DNA of 64,000 bases from Avimonas intestinalis (lineage in GTDB: Bacteria > Bacillota > Clostridia > Oscillospirales > Acutalibacteraceae), in the NCBI GenBank assembly GCA_904380375.1, contig CAJFID010000009.1, forward strand, positions 9,522 through 73,521, read 5' to 3'. The notes under the pieces are model-generated. The model searched no databases, was not told where the DNA came from, and saw only the letters and a program-made list of their open reading frames with translations. Of the stretch, positions 43,968-52,886 are shown in pieces (the first letter of the stretch is position 1; the number at the start of each line of letters is the position of its first letter). The translations under genes were made by a program, and so were the position numbers.

Positions 43968-45062
43968 TCAAGCCTCCTTTTTGATCTCCTGCAAACGGCT
44001 CCGGCGGTCGCTGCAAAACAGCCAGTCCACCGGATCCATGGCATAGGTAAACCATTTGCCCTGGGATGGATACACAATCTCCGTCATAAAGGCGTCGTCC
44101 TCCGGACGCAGGCGGGAGAGCAAGGCGTCCGTCTGCGGGGTGTGGATATCAAACAGGCGGCAGGTATAGGAAAAGCTGTAGTAGCTTTCCTTTTCCAGCC
44201 CGCAGGAGGAGGCAGCCTCTGCCAGCGTGTCCGCCTGCTCCGACGACAATTCCCGCAGGATGAGGTAAATATCGCAGAACTTGTAAAGGGACAGGTCGCG
44301 GCCCATCCGCACCCAGTCATACACCGTCGCTTCCTTGTACAGGTGGGTGCAGAGGTGCAGCAGGAAATCGGTATCCGCCAAGGTATACAGCGCCCCCTCT
44401 GCGGTGGCGATGCCAGGGACGGCGGCGTCAAGGAAGCGCTCCAGCACCGCCGCGTCCTGCTGCGGCTTAAACTCAAGGGAAAAATTGATGTCCACCTCGC
44501 TGAACGGCATATCCGGCCGCCCCGTCTCCCGGATATAGGGAACCGTCTCCCCCCGGTTCATCCGGGAGGCGATGATCTCCCTCCGGCCGGCCGGGACGAA
44601 TCGGCCGCCCCGCACGTTTCCCTGCCGGAAGCCCGCGCGGGCCAGCCGGTCGGATGCCTTGCTTACGTCCCCCGGCGCGACCAAAACGTCAAAGTCGTTG
44701 GAGGTGCGCAGCCCGATGGGATAGCGGCTGACCAGCGAAGCCCCTTTCAGGAACGCGTAGCGGAAATCCGCCCCGTCAAAGATCCGGCTTAGGCCGGCGA
44801 GCTCCGCCTGGAAGGCTTCCGTTTTGCGGCAGGCGGAGGTGTAGGCGCTCATCAGCGCGCTGCGGAATTCCCGGTTTACTCGGCTGAGCAGCCCCTGCTC
44901 CCGGAGTACATAATAGGCCACGCCGCCCATGCGGTTATACAGGAGCTGTCCGAGCACCCACGGGAAATCCAGCGGCTGGCTGAGGAGCTCTTCAAGCCGC
45001 TGCTTCCGGCAGTCCCGAAAGCGGCAGAGCTCCAACGTGAGTTGCTTTTCCTTGTCAAACAT
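43968..45062 (-). CDS. Nucleotidyltransferase-fold protein (NTP_transf_5-like)
   Basis: 364 residues. The segment FLKGASLVSRYPIGLRTSNDFDVLV at about 104-128 matches the putative nucleotidyltransferase family in which an acidic Asp-x-Asp pair (Asp123, Asp125) binds metal. The C-terminal half is helical and has the DFLLHLCTHLYKEA pattern of that family. Such proteins are recurrent in RiPP and capsule clusters with unknown chemistry. It lies between an ABC exporter and the kinase-like gene and may work with the latter on a phosphoryl or nucleotidyl transfer. Confidence 0.75.
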   Translation of the reverse strand: MFDKEKQLTLELCRFRDCRKQRLEELLSQPLDFPWVLGQLLYNRMGGVAYYVLREQGLLSRVNREFRSALMSAYTSACRKTEAFQAELAGLSRIFDGADFRYAFLKGASLVSRYPIGLRTSNDFDVLVAPGDVSKASDRLARAGFRQGNVRGGRFVPAGRREIIASRMNRGETVPYIRETGRPDMPFSEVDINFSLEFKPQQDAAVLERFLDAAVPGIATAEGALYTLADTDFLLHLCTHLYKEATVYDWVRMGRDLSLYKFCDIYLILRELSSEQADTLAEAASSCGLEKESYYSFSYTCRLFDIHTPQTDALLSRLRPEDDAFMTEIVYPSQGKWFTYAMDPVDWLFCSDRRSRLQEIKKEA

Positions 45063-45114
45063 TGCTTTCTTTCTCTCCTATTCTTGCTTTTGCTGTTTTT
45101 CCTTTTACCGGCGT

Positions 45115-46869
45115 CTAAAAGCCGCCCGCTACCTTCCGGTAGAAGCCGTTGGTCTGTAGGAGCTGATCGTGGCCGCCATAGCCGGTCACGGTCCCGTCCT
45201 CAATGACCGCCACCTTTTTGGCGCGGCGCACCGTCACCGGCTTATGAGAGATGACGACCACCGTCATCTCCCGGGAGATCTCCTCAATCGCCTGGTTGAC
45301 CACATCCTCGGATATCCGATCCAGGGCGCTGGTAGCCTCGTCAAAAAGGATGACCTTGGGCCGGCGGAGCAGCGCGCGCGCAATCGCCAGCCGCTGCCGC
45401 TGGCCGCCGGACAGCTTGACGCCCCGCTCCCCGATCTCGGTATCCAGGCCCTCGGGCAGCCCTTCAATAAAGGAAAGGATGTTCGCGCGCCGGCAGGCTT
45501 CGGCCAGCTCCTCGTCCGTCGCCTCGGGAGCGGCAAGCCGCAGGTTGTCCCGGATGCTTCGGTTAAAGAACACGCTGTCCTGCATCACCACCCCGATCTG
45601 ACGGTGGATGCATTCGCCGGTGAGCTGTTCGGCGGGAATGCCGTCAAAGAATATCGTCCCCTTGCGCGGCGGATACAGCCCCAAAATCAGCTTGGCCAGG
45701 GTGGTTTTCCCGCAGCCGCTCCGGCCGATGACCGCCACGTAGTCTCCCCGGCGGATATCCAGGCTGACCTGGCGGAGGGCGTCTTTGCCGCCCGGCTCAT
45801 AGGAAAAGCAGACGCCGCGCAGGGAGATGTTCCCTTGAAGCTCCACCTCCCGCCTGCCTTCGGTGCTTTCCTGCGGGAAACGCAGGGTTTCAAACACCCG
45901 GTCGTAATAGGGGGCGTTGACACGCAGGGCGACGCTCTTGCCGTTCAGGGTATCCAAGGCGGTAACCAGCATACCGAAGTATTCCCCGAACATGATGAGG
46001 GTGCCGACGCTGATCCGCCCGTCCATGACCGCAAAAACGCCCACAACATAGACCAAAACCTTGGTCATGTAATTGGCCTTGAAGTCGGTGAATACCTCAT
46101 TATAAAACCAATACCGGATCGAACGCATCCCCAGCTTGGCCAGTACGCCCCGATAGGCGCGGAACCGGCCGATAAAGTCCTTTTCCACGCACTGCGCCTT
46201 CATCTCTTTCCAGAACTGCAGGGCGTTATGCTCAAAGGTGTAATATTGCTCGTTTACCTGTCGGATCTCCTCGTTGACCCTCTGGGAGCCCCGGCCGATG
46301 AGATAGTTGACCAGAAAGACCGCCGGCACCACTAGCAGGCAGAGCAGGGTCATCCGCACATCGAGCATCAAAGCGGCCCCCAGGGCAAACAGCGCGGTAA
46401 ACAGCGCCGTCAGATAGTCCGCAACCTGCTCTTTGACAAAGTTGCCCAGGCTGTCGACGTCATCCATCAGCCGCATTTTCAGATCGCCGGTTTCCTGCTT
46501 TTCATAGTCGGCATAGGGCATGTGAAGCAGCCGGCTCCACACCTGGCAGCGCACGCTCAAGGTAAAACGGTTGAGCAGGCGGTTTGAGCAGAACAGGCTG
46601 ATCGCCTCCAGCAGCAGCTGCGCGGCAAAGACCAGCAGGAACCCGGCCGCAAGCGGGCCGAGCAGCGAAACGTTGCCCCTGGTCATCACCTCGTCAATCA
46701 AGCGCTGGGTCAGCCATGGGCTGACTAATGAAACCGGCACCGCCGCCGCGCTGACCAGCAGCAGGACAAGCACGGCGCCCTTTGACGCGGCGATGTACGG
46801 CCCGATCCGCCGCAGCATGGCCAGACGACGCGGGCGGAAACGCCCTCTGATCCACGTTAGGCCCCGCAT
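45115..46869 (-). CDS. ABC exporter 2 of the cluster
   Basis: 584 residues with fused membrane and ATPase domains. Six helices lie at about 20-320. Walker A is GRSGCGKTT, the signature KLSGGQRQ and Walker B VILFDEATSALD with the catalytic Glu; the D-loop and switch His (ISHKP) are intact. No N-terminal C39 peptidase domain is present, so it does not itself cut a leader peptide. It follows the other exporter gene by 33 nt; the two could form a heterodimer or act as separate homodimers. Confidence 0.92.
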   Translation of the reverse strand: MRGLTWIRGRFRPRRLAMLRRIGPYIAASKGAVLVLLLVSAAAVPVSLVSPWLTQRLIDEVMTRGNVSLLGPLAAGFLLVFAAQLLLEAISLFCSNRLLNRFTLSVRCQVWSRLLHMPYADYEKQETGDLKMRLMDDVDSLGNFVKEQVADYLTALFTALFALGAALMLDVRMTLLCLLVVPAVFLVNYLIGRGSQRVNEEIRQVNEQYYTFEHNALQFWKEMKAQCVEKDFIGRFRAYRGVLAKLGMRSIRYWFYNEVFTDFKANYMTKVLVYVVGVFAVMDGRISVGTLIMFGEYFGMLVTALDTLNGKSVALRVNAPYYDRVFETLRFPQESTEGRREVELQGNISLRGVCFSYEPGGKDALRQVSLDIRRGDYVAVIGRSGCGKTTLAKLILGLYPPRKGTIFFDGIPAEQLTGECIHRQIGVVMQDSVFFNRSIRDNLRLAAPEATDEELAEACRRANILSFIEGLPEGLDTEIGERGVKLSGGQRQRLAIARALLRRPKVILFDEATSALDRISEDVVNQAIEEISREMTVVVISHKPVTVRRAKKVAVIEDGTVTGYGGHDQLLQTNGFYRKVAGGF

Positions 46870-46902
46870 GACGCCTTTCCTCCCCCTGTTCCGTTTTCTG
46901 TC

Positions 46903-48693
46903 CTACCCCACCTGCAAATGGATGAAACCGGCATCCTTTTTCTCCTCCTGTTTCCTTTCGTTTTCCCCGCCGAACAATTCCCGGTATGCCGGGCAACCCT
47001 TCAGCAATTCCTCGTGCGTCCCATTTCCAGCAATCCGGCCCTCCTTTAGGACCAGGATCCGGTCACAGTCCCGGATGGTTTGCAGCCGGTGGGAGATCAC
47101 CACCATCGTCCGCCCGTTGCCTTGCCCGGCCACCTCGTCCCACAGCTTCTGCTCAATCTCCACGTCCAGCGCGGAGGTAGCCTCGTCCATAATCAGGAAT
47201 TCCGCGTCCTTCAGCAGCACCCGTGCGACCATCACGCGCTGCTTCTGCCCGCCGGATAGGCCATGCGCCGCCGCTCCCAGCTTGGTGTCCAGCCCCTCCG
47301 GCAGGCCGCGGACAAAATCGCCCAGCCCAACCCGCTCGCAGGCATCAAGCAGCTCTTCATCGCTTTTGTCCCCGCAGCCAAGCAAAAGGTTATACCGCAG
47401 CGTCTCGTCAAAAAGGAGGATATCCTGGCCGACAAAGCCGATCCTTCGGCGCAGTTCACGCAGATCAAGCTCCCGGATATCCGTCCCGTTGACCAGCACC
47501 CTCCCGGCGGCCGGGGGATAAAAGCCGAGCATCATTTCCGCTATGGTGGATTTCCCCACCCCGCTTGCCCCGACGATGGCCACATGCTCGCCGCGGCGTA
47601 TGCGGAAGGATACGTCCTGCAGCACCGGGTTCGCTCCATAGGAAAAATCCACATGCTCAAAACGCAGGGAGGAGATGGCCGTCCTCAGCGTTTTCCCGCC
47701 GCTTGCCTCCTCCTGGCCATCCAAGAGCTCGTTTACCCGATCAATGCTGACCTTCCGCCAGAACCAATCCAGGTAAATCCGCAGCATCCAGTTCAGCTTT
47801 TTATGAAGCAGCGCCACATATTCCAGCACGGCTAAAAACAGGCCGACCGTCATCTGCCCGTTCAGGATCAGCCAAGCCGACAGCGCGTAAATCGCCAGGC
47901 TGGCCAGCAGGTTGATCAGGCGGATCTCCTGATCCGCCAGGAAATCCACCCGCCGGCGGCGGTTGCCCAGGCGGATCAACGCTTTCAGCGGCCCCAGCAC
48001 CTCCGATTCCGCCCATTTTTCCGCACAGAACAGGCGGATTTCCCGCATCCCTTTCAGGATTTCAAACAGCTTTCCCGCAAAGCTGCCCTCCACCTCGCGG
48101 GAGGAACGGGCGAGCCGTTCGGTCAGCCGTCCGTTCAAGCGGGTTGCAACGATGGGGAACGCCGCCGCCGCCAAAAGCAGCAGGGCGATCCAGGGGCTGA
48201 TCCGCGCTACCACCGCCAGGATCCCCGCGCAAAGCAGCGCCGAATTGACAAAATGGAACAGGTTGCGCTGGATGACATGCAGAAACTGCTCGCTGTCTAC
48301 GTCAATGCGGCTCATGGTATCCCCCGCGTTCCTGCTGGACAGGAGCAACGGCTTCGCCAAGACTGCTTTTTCAAAGGCGGCATTTTTTACATCGACCACA
48401 TAACGGTTGTTCAGCGTCTGCCACACCCAGGCGTACAACAGGTTAAAGGCCGCCGCCGTCAGGAAAAGCAGGGCATACGCGCCCAGGACATTCCCCAGTA
48501 GCCCGTATTCCCCGCCCAGCAGCACCCGGTCGGTCAACCGCGTCAAATTCAGCGGCAGCAGCAGCGACACGGTGTATGACGCCAAGATACAGATTTCGGC
48601 CAATACAAAAAGCGGGATATACCGTTTCCCAAAGCGGAGTACGCTCCGCAGCCGCCTCCGCCCGCTTTCGCAGCCGGCATTTGTTTTTTCCAA
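46903..48693 (-). CDS. ABC exporter 1 of the cluster
   Basis: 596 residues, same layout: about 25 basic residues, six membrane helices, then a nucleotide-binding domain with Walker A GASGVGKST, signature GLSGGQKQ and Walker B FLIMDEATSALD; both catalytic sites look complete. Translation starts at a TTG with GGAGGG 8 nt upstream; an ATG nearer the ribosome site is in another frame. It is the first gene of the ten-gene leftward cluster. The product of the pathway is probably exported by this pair. Confidence 0.92.
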   Translation of the reverse strand: MEKTNAGCESGRRRLRSVLRFGKRYIPLFVLAEICILASYTVSLLLPLNLTRLTDRVLLGGEYGLLGNVLGAYALLFLTAAAFNLLYAWVWQTLNNRYVVDVKNAAFEKAVLAKPLLLSSRNAGDTMSRIDVDSEQFLHVIQRNLFHFVNSALLCAGILAVVARISPWIALLLLAAAAFPIVATRLNGRLTERLARSSREVEGSFAGKLFEILKGMREIRLFCAEKWAESEVLGPLKALIRLGNRRRRVDFLADQEIRLINLLASLAIYALSAWLILNGQMTVGLFLAVLEYVALLHKKLNWMLRIYLDWFWRKVSIDRVNELLDGQEEASGGKTLRTAISSLRFEHVDFSYGANPVLQDVSFRIRRGEHVAIVGASGVGKSTIAEMMLGFYPPAAGRVLVNGTDIRELDLRELRRRIGFVGQDILLFDETLRYNLLLGCGDKSDEELLDACERVGLGDFVRGLPEGLDTKLGAAAHGLSGGQKQRVMVARVLLKDAEFLIMDEATSALDVEIEQKLWDEVAGQGNGRTMVVISHRLQTIRDCDRILVLKEGRIAGNGTHEELLKGCPAYRELFGGENERKQEEKKDAGFIHLQVG

Positions 48694-49256
48694 GGGTCCA
48701 TCCCTCCACCATTTTTCCGTGACGGATTTCCTGTTTTTTCGACCTGGCCGGGCCTAAAAAACAGTACCACGTTTCAGCGGCAAAATCATTACATAGGACT
48801 TGCAATTTGTATCACTATTCGTGCAATATATTTATAAGAGACGAATATTAACACATTCTGTTTCAAAAGATGGTGCGGCCGGGAAAGGGCCGATGCCTTC
48901 TCTGCCAAAGAGGATTTCCGAAGCGGGAAGCCGATGTTTTCTGACGGAAGGACTCAGCAGACAGCGCTGTTTCACGGAAAATCGTCACGGTTATAGGAAC
49001 CTGCACCCCCTTGGACCGAAAAAGGACCTCCTGCGGCAAAGTACCGTTCCGACAGGCGCTGAAGAGCGCATCCGTCCAGGAACGCACAGAACCGCGGGAG
49101 GCCCTTTTTCGGCTGGTATGCCGCAGACCGGGCTTTGATAAGCGGCGCTTTCCCTCTCCGGGCAAGCCATCCCTGTATGCCGGGATACCTGCCAAGCGAG
49201 AGGTTATCGCGTAAATCCAAATGCCGCCGGTGGCGGCGTCGAAAGGAATGGGAATC
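48694..49256. other. Intergenic region between the cluster and the AraC gene
   Basis: The two flanking genes diverge. Around 48800-48860 it is AT-rich; a short pair TATTCGT / ACGAATA (spacer 18 nt) lies there and could be a regulator site. I found no convincing -35/-10 pair and no small precursor-peptide gene. Open frames of up to 137 codons on the minus strand have no ribosome site and look like chance. Confidence 0.5.
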
Positions 49257-50222
49257 TTGGACGAATACATAACCATTGACCGGACTTTTCAAAAAGGGCG
49301 TAAGGTCCCGCTTGCCTGCCAGCGGCGGGAAACCCTGCGAAAGGTACCCCAGCGGTATTTCCTCTGCTTTATTGAGGCGGGATGCCTGCGGTTTTCCCTG
49401 GGGGAAACACAGTATGTCTGTTCCGGCCCGGCCTTTTTGTGCTTGAATCCAAAGCAGCGCTTTCGCCTTCTTTCTTCCCAGAGCCTTTCGGCTTCTTCTA
49501 TCGTCTTTCACCCCCGTTTCCTAAATAAAAACCTGACGGATGAGTTCATCCGTCAGGCGAATTTTGAGGATTTCTGCGATCTCCACGATGTTTTTAAGCT
49601 CTATCCCTTCCTGCGAGACGATTTTCAAAGCACGTTTATCGCCGGTCTTCCTCCGACGATCCTGCCCCGGGTACGCACGCTGTTTCAGGCCGTTTGCGAA
49701 GAACTGGAGAAACAGCCGGATTGGTATTGGACCTGCCGTACCCGTTCGTATTTTATGGATATCCTCGGCATTCTGGAAAGAATGTATTATACGGCGCACC
49801 CGTCGGAAGAGATCTCTCCTTACGACTGCGAGATCCCCGAAGGGTACGACGATGTCTCCCGTATTCTGTTTGCCATCTGGTCCCAGTACTACGATCCGGC
49901 GCTCACGCCCCGCCGCCTGGCTGCTCTGGTCAACTGCGACCCTTCAACGGTATACCGTCGGTTCAAGAAGGTGACCGGTACCACGTCCGGCGAATACCTG
50001 ATCCAATACCGCTTGTATGAAGCGACGCTTAAGCTTCGCTTTACCGGGCTGGATGTCGGCGAAATCGCCCGGATGTCCGGGTTTGCTAACGAATCGTATT
50101 TCTGCCGGCTTTTCAAATCACGCTACCAGGTAACGCCCGGCGAATTCCGCCGCCAGGCCGTTGAAGCAAGGCGGCGGGCGGCGGAGGGGATTCTGCCGCC
50201 TCTGAGCGTAGCCCGGTTATAG
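49257..50222 (+). CDS. AraC-family regulator
   Basis: 321 residues. The C-terminal 100 residues hold two helix-turn-helix units: PRRLAALVNCDPSTVYRRFKKVTG and DVGEIARMSGFANESYFCRLFKSRYQVTPGEFR, the AraC signature. The N-terminal part is a cupin-like sensor with strands near GCLRFSLGETQYVC. A TTG start is preferred because AAAGGA stands 9 nt before it; the ATG three codons earlier abuts that site, and another lies nine codons further upstream. Divergent from the ten-gene cluster, it is the best candidate for its regulator. Confidence 0.87.
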   Translation: MDEYITIDRTFQKGRKVPLACQRRETLRKVPQRYFLCFIEAGCLRFSLGETQYVCSGPAFLCLNPKQRFRLLSSQSLSASSIVFHPRFLNKNLTDEFIRQANFEDFCDLHDVFKLYPFLRDDFQSTFIAGLPPTILPRVRTLFQAVCEELEKQPDWYWTCRTRSYFMDILGILERMYYTAHPSEEISPYDCEIPEGYDDVSRILFAIWSQYYDPALTPRRLAALVNCDPSTVYRRFKKVTGTTSGEYLIQYRLYEATLKLRFTGLDVGEIARMSGFANESYFCRLFKSRYQVTPGEFRRQAVEARRRAAEGILPPLSVARL

Positions 50223-50385
50223 CCGCAGGGCCGAAAGGGGCATGGCGTAAAACATAGACGGCGCGGCCCGTGCCAAAGGGATCGGCATTTGATACACGGT
50301 GTCGGCAGAATCTGAAAACAATCGCGGTCCGGCAAAGGCGGGTAAAAAAGGAGGGATTTCCTAGTCTCCTGTCCCGGTTTCCCCC

Positions 50386-51582
50386 TTAGCCTTCCGGCGT
50401 TACAAAGTCATAATCCAGCGCCAGATGGATGCTTTCCCCCTCGTTCAGGATAGCGGGAGCATGGCCGTTGTTGACGTTAAAGTAGGCAATATCCAAGCAG
50501 TTGTAACGGTCGGAGGAGATCCCTTGGTTGTCAATCGTCATGATGCGGTAGGTGGAACGGAAGCGGGGGGGGCAAGGTTTCCTTGTTGAGCCGGACGGTC
50601 AGCATCGGTGCTTTTCCGTCGGCTGGACCAATCCCCGCCGCTTTTCCGGTACCGGAGGGGGTTTCCACCCAGCGGATGCTCCCGGATGTCTCTCTCCAGG
50701 GATGCCGGTACAGCTGGCACGCCTCTTTTCCAAGAGAAAGGCTGCCTTCCTTGGCGTTGTCCGCCGCATCTTTGCCTGCCAGGAGCGGCGCGCCGGCATA
50801 AAACAACTCCTGCCCGTCGTATCCCGCGACATTGTTGCTAATCACCAAGGTAGCCAGCGCGCCGCACTGGTTTTGAGTTACCGTGAGGTCAATGTCCTGC
50901 TGCCAGGCGAGCCCCTGCAAGGAAAAGCGGTACGTGAGCGTGTAAGCAGCACGCCCCTCCACGCCCGGCCGGGTATCCATATCATAGCGGGAATCCAGGC
51001 CATGCGCGGCCAATTCCTCCTCCGCCCCGCTGGAATTGGCCAAAAGGCCGCTGATCTGGACGGTCACGCCTTCTTTGCCGTCCTGCGAAAAGGCCATTCC
51101 CGTCTGTTCCGTCAGTTCGGGGCTGGTTTCATGCTCAATCGCTAGTCCAAAGCCGTTATCCACGTTGCTCTGCCCGTAATTCCCCAGCAGGGAAATCCCC
51201 GATCCCTGTTGTCCCGGCTTTGCCCCGGCGGCAAAGAGGTTCGGGGCATAGCCGTCTATGGAAACGGCAAAGCCAAGAGCCCCCCTTCACCGGCCTTAAG
51301 CGGCCAGCAGCCGCGCAAAAGCCCGCCGGCCAGACCCTCCGGGTAGAGAAGCGTCACCTCCCCGCGTTGGAACTCCATCGCCGTTTTTATCCATGTTGCC
51401 ATCGTTTTCCCTCCCGATTCTTTTCCCCGGCAGCCGGCGCCGAGCAGGCAGAAACCTAGCACTGCGCATACGGCTCGTATACCCAAAAGGCTCGCGCTCT
51501 TGCGCATCCTGGCTTTTCTCTTTTTTCGGCTTCCTTCTGTTCCTCCTGTTCCTCCTACCGGATGCCCGTTTCGGTGTGCCAT
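50386..51582 (-). pseudogene. Lipoprotein gene broken at two homopolymer tracts
   Basis: Three overlapping open segments join into one lipoprotein of about 400 residues if two frames are corrected. The first (51582 down to about 51280) has a lipobox LLGAGC and KTMATWIKTAMEF; the second continues ALGFAVSIDGYAPNLFAA and runs to NKETLPP; the third reads FRSTYRIMTIDNQG and ends LDYDFVTPEG. The breaks fall at a run of six C (51280-51285, needs one more) and a run of eight G (50565-50572, needs one fewer). The start has AAGGAG at good spacing; an ATG 25 codons later is an alternative. Decay, phase variation or sequencing error are all possible. Confidence 0.7.
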
Positions 51583-51690
51583 ATCATTCCGCTCCTTCGT
51601 TTATCTATAACAAGGATCAATCTATAATAAATTTTATGTTTAGCAATCCAATCTAACGTTTTAAGAACATATTTCACGATAATTATCTTT

Positions 51691-51719
51691 AATATAATCG
51701 AAATCAACTCTAATTTCAA
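51691..51719 (-). promoter_or_regulatory. Promoter of the broken lipoprotein gene
   Basis: Minus-strand TTGAAA (51714-51719), 17-nt spacer, TATATT (51691-51696), about 100 nt before the start codon. The surrounding 51600-51780 is strikingly AT-rich and otherwise empty. Confidence 0.65.
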
Positions 51720-51865
51720 GATATTTTTATAATTAATTTAGCGTATTTTTTGCCTATCCTATTGCAATGTATTTCTCACTGTATCTAAATTTGCCAACGA
51801 CTGTTCCGTCTTGCAAACGTCTTGATTCTTCCCTTTTCCCCGCATTGGTATCTCCCGGCTATTAC

Positions 51866-51901
51866 ACGCAAAAAGCCGGAAGGGATTTCCCTTCCGGCTT
51901 T
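51866..51901 (-). terminator. Terminator of the secDF operon
   Basis: 14-bp stem AAAGCCGGAAGGGA / TCCCTTCCGGCTTT followed by TTTTGCG on the minus strand, 32 nt after the secF stop. Confidence 0.8.
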
Positions 51902-51932
51902 CAGTTTTTTGCTATAGTTCTTGTGGTTCTTA

Positions 51933-52886
51933 TTAAGCCCGCGCCCGCTTGCCGTTCTTCTTGTCGGCGCCTTTCCGCTCCTTCCAAAGGACCCAGAGCG
52001 GGCCGGCGATAAAGGTGGAAGAGTAAAAGCCGGAAAGCACGCCGAGCATCATCGGGAGGGCGAAACTGACAATGGAGCTGAGGCCGTTGGCCAGGGCCAG
52101 GACCGCTACAACACCGATAGCAATAAAGGTGCACAAGCTGGTGTTGACCGAACGTCCCATGGACTGGTTGATGCTCCGGTTTACGATCTCGGCAATCGAA
52201 GAATCGCTGCCCATGATCCGGCGGTTCTCCCGGATACGGTCGTAGATGACGATGGTCGCATTCAGCGAATAGCCAAGGATGGAAAGCACAACCGCCACAA
52301 AGTTGTCATCCAGCGGGATGCGGAAAATGACAAACACGAAATAGGCGACCAAAACGTCGTGCAGCAGGGCAAGCAGGCCCATAGCGCCCGCCGACCAGCC
52401 CCCGATCTTGCGAAAGCGGAACGCCACATAGATCAGCAGGAAGACGGAAGCCAGCACAATAGCCACCAGGCATTTGAGGAAGAAGGACTGCCCCATCGAC
52501 GGCGGGATCGAATTAGACGTCGTTTTAGTAAAACCGCTGTCAGGGTATTTTTCCTGAAGGGCCGCGTCAAGCGCATCCTGCTCGTCCATAGAGATGGCTT
52601 CGGTCATCGTCAGGTTGACGGAGTTTTCATCCGCGTCGCCGGTGGAAAAGGTCAGTTCAAACCGGTCGCCCAAAACGTCGTCAAAAACCGACCGCACTTC
52701 GTCGCGGGCCAGATCTCCCTGATAGGAGTATTGAATCAAGGTACCGCCCTTAAATTCAATATCAAGCTCCACGCCGAAAAGGATGTTGAAGAAGATGCCG
52801 ATAACCATAATGGCGATCGAAACGGCAAAGAAAATCTTTTTATTGCCGACGATATTCAGGTTTAGCTCTTTCCTTTCCTTGCTCAT
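51933..52886 (-). CDS. secF: Protein translocase subunit SecF
   Basis: Membrane partner of SecD that uses the proton gradient to help pull proteins across after SecYEG. 317 residues with six helices: helix 1 at about 15-36, an extracellular domain with ELDIEFKGGTLIQYSY near 42 and then SFFLKCLVAIVLAS and ILGYSLNATIVIYDRIRENRR (the conserved SecF signature) near 205. A Lys/Arg-rich tail closes it. Its ATG overlaps the secD stop by 4 nt. Confidence 0.96.
   Translation of the reverse strand: MSKERKELNLNIVGNKKIFFAVSIAIMVIGIFFNILFGVELDIEFKGGTLIQYSYQGDLARDEVRSVFDDVLGDRFELTFSTGDADENSVNLTMTEAISMDEQDALDAALQEKYPDSGFTKTTSNSIPPSMGQSFFLKCLVAIVLASVFLLIYVAFRFRKIGGWSAGAMGLLALLHDVLVAYFVFVIFRIPLDDNFVAVVLSILGYSLNATIVIYDRIRENRRIMGSDSSIAEIVNRSINQSMGRSVNTSLCTFIAIGVVAVLALANGLSSIVSFALPMMLGVLSGFYSSTFIAGPLWVLWKERKGADKKNGKRARA

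Noticed and set aside
48694..49256. Precursor peptide gene for the biosynthetic cluster
   Set aside because: No short ORF with a ribosome site and leader-core composition was found; frames such as 48863-49276 lack initiation signals. Exporters lack a C39 peptidase, so a RiPP is not favoured.
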